Positions 1 through 5,754 of a DNA stretch of 5,754 nucleotides are shown one piece after another (the stretch's first letter is position 1; each line of letters starts with the position of its first letter). Location of the stretch: positions 1 to 5,754 of the forward strand of contig JAGPCH010000121.1 in the NCBI GenBank assembly GCA_018058125.1, read 5' to 3'. This DNA is from Ignavibacteria bacterium (GTDB taxonomy: Bacteria > Bacteroidota > Ignavibacteria > Tepidaquicellales > Tepidaquicellaceae). Made by a program: the position numbers and the translations under genes. Below the pieces are notes generated by a model. It ran no database searches and had not been told where the DNA came from. It was given only the letters and a program-made list of their open reading frames with translations.

Positions 1-698
1 ACTCAGGAGGTATAAAAAATGAAAAGAAATTTTCTTACTCTTACAAATTTAACACGGATGTCAAAGGAAGATTTGCAGGTTATAGTAACAATTTTGAACC
101 CGCGATTGAATTATCCTTTAGTAAAGACAGTAAAAGCGGTAAAGTTAAAAAATTCAAAACCCGTATATCCACGTTCGGTAAACATTCGATTTACAACGGT
201 TTAGCGGCGGCAGCAGCCGGGATTTATTTTAATATAAGTCCGGAAAAAATTAAAAAAGCTCTTCAGAATTTCAAACCCGTTTCACCGAAGAGAATGGAGG
301 TAATAAACAAAAACGGGATGGTAATAATTAATGACGCATATAACAGTAATCCGGAATCAGTAAAAATGGGAATCGAGACAATGATTGAATACAAAACAAA
401 TGGAAAAAAATATGCAGTGCTGTCGGATATGCTGGAGCTGGGGAAAGTTTCAAAAAAAGAACATCATGAAATTGGGAAATTTTCGGTCAAAGCAGGATTA
501 GAGAATTTATATACATATGGAAAAGAGAGCTTGAATACATTCAAAGGAGCAGCTGAAATTGAAAACAATTTATATTTTGAAAATAAAGAAGATCTGATAG
601 AAGTTTTAAAAAGGAATCTGAAAAAAAATGATGTGATATATGTAAAAGGTTCGAGAGGCATGAAGATGGAAGAAGTAGTAAATGAAATCATAAAATAA
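1..698 (+). CDS. murF: MurF, UDP-MurNAc-tripeptide--D-alanyl-D-alanine ligase (3' part, 5' end outside window)
   Basis: MurF is the cytoplasmic ATP-dependent Mur ligase that joins D-Ala-D-Ala to UDP-MurNAc-tripeptide, the last soluble step of precursor synthesis. The reading frame is open from base 3 to the TAA at 696-698, giving 231 visible residues, about half of a usual MurF of roughly 430-450. The N-terminal domain and the ATP P-loop lie off the left edge. Seen directly: the end of the central domain with GKHSIYNGLAAAAAG (fragment residues 59-73), the family's G-x-H-N-x-x-N-x-L-A-A element. The C-terminal ligase domain follows, with NDAYNSNPES (110-119), the LSDMLELG stretch, and near the end KGSRGMKME (215-223), all typical of MurF. 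Calling only the part from the ATG at 294 would lose the real upstream frame. mraY follows after 6 bases, which suggests co-transcription. Nothing looks damaged. Confidence 0.95.
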   Translation, partial: SGGIKNEKKFSYSYKFNTDVKGRFAGYSNNFEPAIELSFSKDSKSGKVKKFKTRISTFGKHSIYNGLAAAAAGIYFNISPEKIKKALQNFKPVSPKRMEVINKNGMVIINDAYNSNPESVKMGIETMIEYKTNGKKYAVLSDMLELGKVSKKEHHEIGKFSVKAGLENLYTYGKESLNTFKGAAEIENNLYFENKEDLIEVLKRNLKKNDVIYVKGSRGMKMEEVVNEIIK

Positions 699-704
699 TA
701 ATAC

Positions 705-1814
705 ATGCTTTACAAACTTGCAGAATACATAAATGCTAATTTTAATCCGCCGGGATTTGATATTTTTAAATTTATCACTTTCAGATCAGCGCTTGCGGCG
801 ATCACAGCATTATTGATAAGTTTTATACTCGGTCCGAGGATCATTAAAATTCTGCAAAGAAAGCAAATAGGCGAAGCAAGAAAGGAAGACGGACCTCAGT
901 TTCACTGGTCTAAAGCAGGAACTCCGACAATGGGAGGTTTTATAATTTTATTTTCCGTATTGATCCCGGTTTTGCTTTGGGGTGATCTGGGAAACATATA
1001 TATCATTATAATTTTATTTGTCACTATAGCTTTGGGACTGGTAGGATTTACGGATGATTATCTTAAAGTTATAAAGAAATACAAGAAAGGACTTGCCGAG
1101 AGATACAAGCTACTTGGTCAGCTCACGGTGGGACTGATAGTTGGATGTGCTATTTATTTTCTCCCGCAGTTTGAAGGGATACATTCTATTACCACTATTC
1201 CTTTTTTAAAGGGCGTAGAGTTTGATTTTTCAATATTATATATACCTATAGTAGTTTTCATTATTACTGCTACATCCAACGCAGTAAATTTTACGGACGG
1301 ACTTGACGGGCTGGCAGTTGGAACAGTAGGAGTAGTTGCTCTTACACTTGGGATCATAGCATATGTATCAGGTAACATAGAGACTTCGAAATATCTGAAT
1401 ATAATTTATTTAAGAGGAAATGGAGAGCTGGCGATTTACTGTTCGGCTTTAGTGGGAGCTGCATTAGGATTCTTATGGTATAATTTTTATCCGGCACAGG
1501 TATTTATGGGAGATACCGGTTCACTGGCATTAGGAGGAGCGATCGGTACATTATGTGTACTTGTAAAAAAAGAATTCATGCTTCCTGTACTGGGCGGAAT
1601 ATTTTTTGTAGAAGCTTTATCGGTGATCGTTCAGAGATATTACTTTAAGTATACAAGAAAGAGATTCGGTGAAGGCAAGAGAATATTTAAAATGGCTCCC
1701 ATACATCATCATTTTGAAATGAAAGGGATACCGGAGCCTAAGATAGTAGTTAGATTTTATATAGTAGCAGTAATACTTGCGATAATAACTTTAGCATCAT
1801 TAAAAATCAGATAA
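705..1814 (+). CDS. mraY: MraY, phospho-N-acetylmuramoyl-pentapeptide transferase
   Basis: MraY is the integral membrane enzyme that moves phospho-MurNAc-pentapeptide from UDP to undecaprenyl phosphate, making lipid I on the inner face of the membrane. The 369 residues are the usual full length. Family motifs appear in order: GTPTMGG (72-78), FTDDYLK (115-121) with the paired Asp 117/118, NFTDGLDGLA (195-204), FMGDTGSLALGG (267-278) with the Mg-binding Asp 270, and APIHHHFE (331-338) with the His triplet. About ten hydrophobic segments can be picked out, matching the ten-helix fold (roughly 26-46, 76-92, 97-116, 135-153, 175-193, 203-222, 241-259, 265-287, 291-309, 347-366). The ATG at 705 gives the expected short N-terminus before the first helix. 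No Shine-Dalgarno sequence is visible in front of it. It lies 6 bases after murF and 21 before murD, consistent with one operon. Confidence 0.97.
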   Translation: MLYKLAEYINANFNPPGFDIFKFITFRSALAAITALLISFILGPRIIKILQRKQIGEARKEDGPQFHWSKAGTPTMGGFIILFSVLIPVLLWGDLGNIYIIIILFVTIALGLVGFTDDYLKVIKKYKKGLAERYKLLGQLTVGLIVGCAIYFLPQFEGIHSITTIPFLKGVEFDFSILYIPIVVFIITATSNAVNFTDGLDGLAVGTVGVVALTLGIIAYVSGNIETSKYLNIIYLRGNGELAIYCSALVGAALGFLWYNFYPAQVFMGDTGSLALGGAIGTLCVLVKKEFMLPVLGGIFFVEALSVIVQRYYFKYTRKRFGEGKRIFKMAPIHHHFEMKGIPEPKIVVRFYIVAVILAIITLASLKIR

Positions 1815-1835
1815 GAATTCAATGAGAAGATCAGG

Positions 1836-3233
1836 ATGATCAATTTTACCAATAGTTCTTTTACGATACTGGGAGCAGGAAGAAGCGGAATAGCTGTTGC
1901 CAAGCTACTTAAGAAAATGGGGGCAAAAGTATTTCTTAGTGACGGAGGATCGAAAGAGTCACTGAAATTTCTGGATGAAGAAAATTTAAAAAAAGAAGAA
2001 ATTGAATACGAGCTTGGGGGACACACTGATAAAGTATTTGAGAATGATATTTTCGTAAAGAGTCCGGGAATATTTCCTGACAGTGAAATTATACTGAGGG
2101 CATTTGAAGCCGGAAAGGATATTTATTCTGAAATTGAAATTGCTTATGAGATCTGCAAGTGCCCTGTAATTGCTATCACGGGAACAAACGGTAAAACAAC
2201 GACGACGATCCTGACCGGTGAGATATTCAGGAATGCCGGATATGATGCTAAAGTCTGCGGAAATGTCGGACTGGCATTTTCAGAAATCGCAGATGAGACA
2301 ACGGATAAATCCGTTGTCATACTGGAGGCAAGCAGTTTTCAGCTTTTTGATACAGAAAATTTCAGACCAAAGATTTCGGTCTTATTGAATATTACGAATG
2401 ATCACATTGACTGGCACGGAAGTTTTGAAGATTATCTTGAGGCAAAACTGATGATCACAAATAATCAGACCGAAGAAGATCTGGTAATTATAAACTATGA
2501 TGATAAAATTTTAATGGAATCAGATATAAATAAAGAAGTTAAGAGAGCGTATTTCAGTATTAAAGAGGATCTTATTGCAAAAGATGCAGAGAGAGGAAGT
2601 TTTATAAAAGATGATAAGATAGTTTATTTCGACAAAAAAAACGGAACACAGGAAACATTAACAGAAACATTAACGGAAACAATCATGGAAACGAGAGAAA
2701 TCAATATAAGAGGAAATCATAATCTTTATAATTCGCTGGCGGCAGTGATCTCAGCCAGAGCCTTTGATATTAAGAAAGAGATAATAAAAGAAACTCTGAT
2801 GAAATTCAAAGGAGTTGAGCACAGGATAGAATTTGTGAGAGAGCTCAAAGGAGTGAATTTTTACAATGATTCCAAAGCAACAAATGTAGAATCATTACAG
2901 GTAGCGCTGGAAGCATTCGAAGGAAACATTGTATTGATTTTAGGCGGCAGGGAAAAGGGGAATAATTATGGTACAATTGATAAACTGGTAATGGAAAAAG
3001 TAAAAACAATCATAGCAGTTGGGGAAAGCAGGGATAAGATCGCTGAATATTTTAAGGATAAAGTTAAAACGGTTATAGTGGAATCATTTGAAGATGCGGT
3101 AGATAAATCTAATGAAAATTCTGTATCAGGAGATACAGTATTGTTATCACCGGCATGTAAGAGTTTTGATATGTTTGACAGTTATGAGCACAGGGGAAAA
3201 GAGTTTAAGAGGCTGGTGAGTTTGCTGAAGTAG
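1836..3233 (+). CDS. murD: MurD, UDP-N-acetylmuramoyl-L-alanine--D-glutamate ligase
   Basis: MurD is the cytoplasmic Mur ligase that adds D-glutamate to UDP-MurNAc-L-Ala using ATP. The 465 residues match the family. The N-terminal Rossmann-like UDP-binding domain carries GAGRSGIA (13-20). The central ATPase domain has the P-loop GTNGKTTTT (116-124), EASSFQL (164-170), NITNDHIDWH (185-194) and AKLMI with Lys 204, which lines up with the carbamylated lysine of the family. The C-terminal domain has GNHNLYNSLAA (293-303), HRIEF (329-333), NDSKATN (344-350) and SPACKSFDMF (438-447). The D-Glu-type SPACKSFD motif and the NDSKATN form separate it from MurC, MurE and MurF. The ATG at 1836 is the only plausible start: the frame has no other start codon back to the stop at 1812-1814. 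It overlaps the stop of a five-codon frame at 1822-1839. Just before GNHN there is a short ETLT repeat. A 122-base gap follows. Confidence 0.97.
   Translation: MINFTNSSFTILGAGRSGIAVAKLLKKMGAKVFLSDGGSKESLKFLDEENLKKEEIEYELGGHTDKVFENDIFVKSPGIFPDSEIILRAFEAGKDIYSEIEIAYEICKCPVIAITGTNGKTTTTILTGEIFRNAGYDAKVCGNVGLAFSEIADETTDKSVVILEASSFQLFDTENFRPKISVLLNITNDHIDWHGSFEDYLEAKLMITNNQTEEDLVIINYDDKILMESDINKEVKRAYFSIKEDLIAKDAERGSFIKDDKIVYFDKKNGTQETLTETLTETIMETREINIRGNHNLYNSLAAVISARAFDIKKEIIKETLMKFKGVEHRIEFVRELKGVNFYNDSKATNVESLQVALEAFEGNIVLILGGREKGNNYGTIDKLVMEKVKTIIAVGESRDKIAEYFKDKVKTVIVESFEDAVDKSNENSVSGDTVLLSPACKSFDMFDSYEHRGKEFKRLVSLLK
2652..2687 (+). repeat. 12-base in-frame tandem repeat inside murD
   Basis: Two nearly identical 12-base units (gaaacattaaca, then the same ending in g) are followed by a diverged third (gaaacaatcatg) and the start of a fourth. 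They encode ETLT-ETLT-ETIM-ET at MurD residues 273-286, in the segment just before the GNHNLYN motif. The unit is a multiple of three, so copy changes keep the frame. It is probably a tolerated surface-loop expansion. Confidence 0.8.
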
Positions 3234-3251
3234 AGTTAGTTAGCAGAGAGA

Positions 3252-3290
3252 TCCGGAGGAAACCGTTTAAACGGTTTCTCCGGAATTTTA
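3252..3290 (+). terminator. Long inverted repeat between murD and ftsW, probable weak terminator or attenuator
   Basis: The left arm 3252-3268 (tccgga, g, gaaaccgttt) pairs with the right arm 3269-3284 (aaacggtttc, tccgga) over 16 base pairs, with one bulged G at 3258. The central 20 bases (3259-3278) are a perfect palindrome, so the RNA would close with a small ttaa loop. The hairpin begins about 20 bases after the murD stop and is followed on the + strand by four Ts (3286-3289) before the sequence turns to accgg. The stem is strong but the U-tract is short, so a partial terminator, an attenuator or an RNA-processing or stability hairpin are all possible. There is no A-run on the murD side, so termination of transcription from the other strand looks unlikely. 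Confidence 0.6.
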
Positions 3291-3296
3291 CCGGTC

Positions 3297-3355
3297 AAAT
3301 TTCAAAATCAATATATAATTTATAAAGTTAATCATAAATAATTTTTACAATCAGA
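3297..3355 (+). promoter_or_regulatory. AT-rich leader before ftsW, possible internal promoter
   Basis: Between the hairpin and the TTG start of ftsW lie about 60 very AT-rich bases. A perfect TATAAT occurs at 3314-3319, about 36 bases before the start codon, and an overlapping taatttat at 3316-3323 only partly resembles the Bacteroidota TAnnTTTG box. I see no good -35 element at 16-18 bases: the best candidate, tttacc at 3287-3292, is 21 bases away. Matches of this kind arise easily by chance in AT-rich DNA. The main support is position, after a probable terminator and before a gene that must be expressed. Confidence 0.25.
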
Positions 3356-4471
3356 TTGGCAAACCGCAACAAAATAGATATATGGATCCTGATCCCCGTA
3401 CTGATGCTCATGCTTTTCAGTATAGGAGTGGTTTACAGCGCAAGTTCTGCATTTGCACTGGAGAAGTTTCAGGACAGTAATTATCTGATCAAGCAGCATG
3501 CGATAAAGATCATAATATCTATAGTTGTAATATTTGCTATTGCAAGGATTGATTACATAAATCTGAAAGGCATTGCAAAACCATTGATCTGGCTAGCTAT
3601 AGTGCTTCTGATATTTACTTTGTTCAGCGGGAAGGGACCAATCAAAGGCGCAAGCAGATGGATCAATCTCGGACCATTCAGTTTTCAGCCGTCTGAGTTT
3701 GCAAGATATGCAGTGGTAATATATGTAGCCTTTCTCTTAACTAAGAAAAAAGATTACATGGATCTTTTATACAGAGGATATTTACCGGTATTATTTTATG
3801 TGCTGATTATAAGCGGATTGATTTTAATACAACCGAATTTTTCAATTTCATCGATAATATTCATGACTTGCATGGGAATGATTTTTTTATCGTCAGCTAA
3901 GAAAAAGCATATAATATTTACATTTACAGCATTGCTGCCGTTTGCTATTTTGTTCGTTTTGTCAAAGGACTATATAATGAAAAGAATCACATCTTACAGT
4001 GAATACAGTTCCGACGGAAGTACAAGCTATCAGCTTCAGCAGGCATTGATAGGATTTGGTAACGGAGGTTTGTTTGGCATCGGACCGGGAAATTCAAATC
4101 AGAGGGATTTTTTTTTACCGGAAGCGCATGGTGATTTTATTTTTTCAATAATCGGTGAGGAATACGGATTTATAGGAACATTGATCATATTGAGTCTTTA
4201 TTTTGTAATTGCAGTAAGAGGATTTAAAATTGCTAAAGAGAGTAAGGATGAATTCGGGAAATATATTGCATTCGGAATAACGGTATTAATTGTATTGAAT
4301 GCAGTTATTAACATGTCAGTTGCAAGCGGAGTAATTCCTACAACCGGAGTAACTCTTCCGTTTGTAAGCTATGGCGGAACTTCAATAATATTTTCCGCTC
4401 TAGCAATCGGAATTCTGCTGAATATCTCTTCGCACAGAGATGAGATATCGGATGAATTAGTAATAGAATAA
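3356..4471 (+). CDS. ftsW: FtsW, septal peptidoglycan glycosyltransferase (SEDS family)
   Basis: FtsW is the SEDS-family membrane enzyme that polymerises lipid II at the division septum, working with a class B penicillin-binding protein. The 371 residues show about ten hydrophobic segments and a short cytoplasmic N-terminus. Seen directly: GASRWINLGPFSFQPSEFAR (98-117), the family signature; IQPNFS (158-163), where many relatives have QPD; LPEAHGDFIFSIIGEEYG (254-271), whose Asp 260 lines up with the proposed catalytic Asp of E. coli FtsW; and IPTTGVTLPFVSYGGTS (327-343). It is called FtsW rather than RodA from its place between murD and murG. The start is TTG at 3356: the frame has a stop at 3335-3337 and no ATG, GTG or TTG between, while the next ATGs fall inside the first helix. 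No Shine-Dalgarno is visible. A T9 run sits just before the catalytic loop. The stop overlaps the murG start. Confidence 0.95.
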   Translation: MANRNKIDIWILIPVLMLMLFSIGVVYSASSAFALEKFQDSNYLIKQHAIKIIISIVVIFAIARIDYINLKGIAKPLIWLAIVLLIFTLFSGKGPIKGASRWINLGPFSFQPSEFARYAVVIYVAFLLTKKKDYMDLLYRGYLPVLFYVLIISGLILIQPNFSISSIIFMTCMGMIFLSSAKKKHIIFTFTALLPFAILFVLSKDYIMKRITSYSEYSSDGSTSYQLQQALIGFGNGGLFGIGPGNSNQRDFFLPEAHGDFIFSIIGEEYGFIGTLIILSLYFVIAVRGFKIAKESKDEFGKYIAFGITVLIVLNAVINMSVASGVIPTTGVTLPFVSYGGTSIIFSALAIGILLNISSHRDEISDELVIE

Positions 4472-5574
4472 TGAGATATCTATTCTCAGGCGGAGGTACC
4501 GGAGGTCATATTTTTCCGGCAATAGCAATAGCAGAAGAGATAAAGAAAGCTGATACTGAAGCTGAATTTTTATTCATAGGTGCAAAAGGCAGGATTGAAG
4601 AAAAGATCGTTCCTTCACATAATTTCAGACTGGAGACAATTGATATTACCGGAATTAACAGGACAAACATTCTGAATAATACTATGTTACCTGTAAAGTT
4701 TCTGAAGGCATTAATGAGATGCAGAAAGCTTATCAGGAATTTTGCTCCGGATGTAGCGGTAGGGACCGGAGGATTTGTTTGCGGACCGGTGATCTACACG
4801 GCAAACTTACTGGGAATCCCGACACTGATACAGGAAGGGAATTCGTTTGCAGGAAAGACGATAAAGTTTCTGGCGAGGAAAGCGGATAAAGTAGTCATCA
4901 ATTTTGAAGAGACGGGAAAATATTTAAGGAGGAAGGATAATTTAATAATTATCCCGCATCCGATCAGAAGCTCTCTGGTCAGAACTGATAAAGAGAAGGC
5001 GACTGAATATTTCGACCTGGACAGTAAAAGAAAAACCATATTTGTATTCGGCGGAAGTCAGGGCGCAAGAGGGATCAATGAGAAGATTGATAAAATACTT
5101 GAAGATATTCAAAAGATAAACGTAAATGTTATCTGGCAAACGGGTAAAAATGATTTTAACAATTACAGTACCAAGTATAAAGATCTGAGAGAAACTGTTA
5201 AGATACTTGAGTTCATTGACAATATCGATAAAGCGTATTCATCAGCTGACATACTCATCTGCAGGGCCGGGATCACGAGTATAATGGAAATCGCTTTTAT
5301 GCGAGCAGCAGCAATCCTTATTCCTCTGCCATCTTCTGCGGAGAATCATCAGGAGCTAAATGCAAGGAGTGTAGAAAAAAGAGGCGCGGCAATAATGGCA
5401 TTGCAGAGTGAACCATCGGAAAAGTTGTTTGCAGGTATTGAAAAACTTTTGAATGATGATGACTTAACCGGAAAGATCAAAGAAAATGCAGGCAGTATAG
5501 CAGATCCGGAAGCCGCATTTAAAATTGCACAGGAAGTTATGAAGCTGGCAAAAAATAATAGTATAAAACAATAA
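4471..5574 (+). CDS. murG: MurG, UDP-GlcNAc:lipid I N-acetylglucosaminyltransferase
   Basis: MurG is a peripheral GT-B glycosyltransferase (family GT28) on the inner face of the membrane. It adds GlcNAc from UDP-GlcNAc to lipid I, producing lipid II for FtsW. The 367 residues are full length. The N-terminal acceptor domain has the glycine-rich loop GGGTGGHIFPA (7-17) with His 13, and GTGGFVCGP (98-106). IQEGNSFAG (120-128) occupies the place of the usual (H/Q)EQN element. The C-terminal donor domain has VFGGSQGARGIN (192-203), CRAGITSIMEIA (264-275) with Glu 273 aligned to E. coli Glu 269, and ENHQELNAR (291-299). Two motif positions are unusual (Gly 123, Ile 268), but the residues next to them are kept, so I expect an active enzyme. 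The ATG shares its A with the TAA of ftsW, the classic arrangement for translational coupling, and there is no separate ribosome binding site. The next gene starts 3 bases on. Confidence 0.97.
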   Translation: MRYLFSGGGTGGHIFPAIAIAEEIKKADTEAEFLFIGAKGRIEEKIVPSHNFRLETIDITGINRTNILNNTMLPVKFLKALMRCRKLIRNFAPDVAVGTGGFVCGPVIYTANLLGIPTLIQEGNSFAGKTIKFLARKADKVVINFEETGKYLRRKDNLIIIPHPIRSSLVRTDKEKATEYFDLDSKRKTIFVFGGSQGARGINEKIDKILEDIQKINVNVIWQTGKNDFNNYSTKYKDLRETVKILEFIDNIDKAYSSADILICRAGITSIMEIAFMRAAAILIPLPSSAENHQELNARSVEKRGAAIMALQSEPSEKLFAGIEKLLNDDDLTGKIKENAGSIADPEAAFKIAQEVMKLAKNNSIKQ

Positions 5575-5577
5575 TCT

Positions 5578-5754
5578 GTGAAAGAAAGAATTTATAAATA
5601 TAAGCTCGATTTTTATTACAAGTCACTGATCATTTATCTTGTGACGCTTATTATTTATATCATAATAAAAGGAAGATTCTTTCATGCAAGTTTTGAGGTT
5701 GTAGTCAAGGATCCGATAATTTATATAATTGCAATTTTCATACTCTTCTTTCTC
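5578..5754 (+). CDS. Unrecognised membrane protein, 5' end only (runs off window)
   Basis: A frame opens with GTG at 5578, three bases after the murG stop, and stays open for 59 codons to the window edge. I do not recognise the family. The N-terminus is short and charged (MKERIYKYKLDF), then comes a hydrophobic segment at about residues 17-30 (SLIIYLVTLIIYII), a polar stretch with KGRF and EVVVKDP, and a second hydrophobic segment from about 46 to the edge (IIYIIAIFILFFL). Positive charge before the first segment suggests an inside N-terminus and a short external loop. An in-frame GTG at 5641 is a possible later start, but it would cut into the first segment. The close spacing and + strand suggest it is read with murG. 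It does not look like MurC, a soluble ligase whose N-terminus would show a glycine-rich nucleotide-binding loop, nor obviously like FtsQ. Its function cannot be judged from this part. Confidence 0.65.
   Translation, partial: MKERIYKYKLDFYYKSLIIYLVTLIIYIIIKGRFFHASFEVVVKDPIIYIIAIFILFFL

Noticed and set aside
5..204. A 61-codon frame from ATG at 19 with a perfect AGGAGG eight bases ahead, looking like a small gene with an ideal ribosome binding site.
   Set aside because: It lies wholly inside the murF frame, which is open across the region and encodes recognisable MurF motifs. The peptide has no familiar features, and the real genes here do not use Shine-Dalgarno sites.
621..628. A8 run in murF (and another at 2634-2641 in murD) as a possible programmed frameshift site.
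   Set aside because: In the murF frame the run reads AAA AAA AAT after CTG, not a canonical slippery heptamer, and both genes read through intact without any shift.
294..698. A separate 134-residue gene starting at the ATG at 294.
   Set aside because: The frame continues upstream to the window edge with MurF sequence including GKHSIYNGLAA, so this ATG is an internal methionine of MurF.
464..706. Reverse-strand frame opposite the end of murF.
   Set aside because: Low-complexity peptide rich in Phe and Ser, the typical mirror of an A-rich gene, overlapping a confident gene.
1154..2026. Reverse-strand frames at 1154-1378 and 1757-2026 opposite mraY and murD.
   Set aside because: Both are antisense to well-supported motifs and show no domain, start signal or neighbour of their own.
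4108..4116. T-run in ftsW as a terminator tail.
   Set aside because: No stem-loop precedes it and it lies within an intact essential coding region.
4794..5139. Two overlapping reverse-strand frames opposite murG.
   Set aside because: They lie opposite conserved MurG sequence, overlap each other, and show no recognisable features.
1..5754. Mobile elements, CRISPR arrays, tRNA or rRNA genes, riboswitches, or a novel defence-like system.
   Set aside because: Nearly all bases belong to conserved dcw genes, and the only gap of note is 122 bases long. I saw no spaced direct repeats, terminal inverted repeats, transposase motifs or RNA-gene signatures.

Overview
The window is a stretch of a bacterial division and cell wall (dcw) gene cluster. 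All genes lie on the + strand, in the order murF (3' part only) - mraY - murD - ftsW - murG - start of an unrecognised membrane protein gene. The DNA is AT-rich by eye and the coding strand is rich in A. None of the five gene starts in the window has a convincing Shine-Dalgarno sequence. The protein motifs (MurD GAGRSGIA, FtsW LPEAHGDFIF, MraY APIHHHFE) are ordinary bacterial ones. Together these traits suggest the Bacteroidota/Chlorobiota/Ignavibacteriota (FCB) branch. That placement is an inference from style and gene order, and I cannot name a genus.

Layout: 1-698 encodes the C-terminal half of MurF, open from the left edge. After 6 bases comes mraY (705-1814), then 21 bases, then murD (1836-3233). 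The only real gap follows, 122 bases (3234-3355). It contains a long, nearly perfect inverted repeat and an AT-rich stretch in front of ftsW, which starts with TTG (3356-4471). murG (4471-5574) overlaps the ftsW stop codon by one base. Three bases after murG, a reading frame opens with GTG at 5578 and runs off the right edge with at least one and probably two membrane segments.

The genes form one pathway. MurD adds D-glutamate to UDP-MurNAc-L-Ala. MurF adds the terminal dipeptide to complete the UDP-MurNAc-pentapeptide. MraY transfers the phospho-MurNAc-pentapeptide to undecaprenyl phosphate (lipid I), MurG adds GlcNAc (lipid II), and FtsW polymerises lipid II into septal glycan. All key catalytic motifs I could look for are present and no gene is broken.

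I see no mobile element, CRISPR array, RNA gene or novel multi-gene system; this is a conserved housekeeping region. The points most worth a second look are the hairpin that splits the operon between murD and ftsW, and the membrane protein that sits after murG where murC is commonly found. Minor points are a T9 tract next to the FtsW catalytic loop, a small in-frame tandem repeat in murD, and a few motif substitutions in MurG and FtsW.
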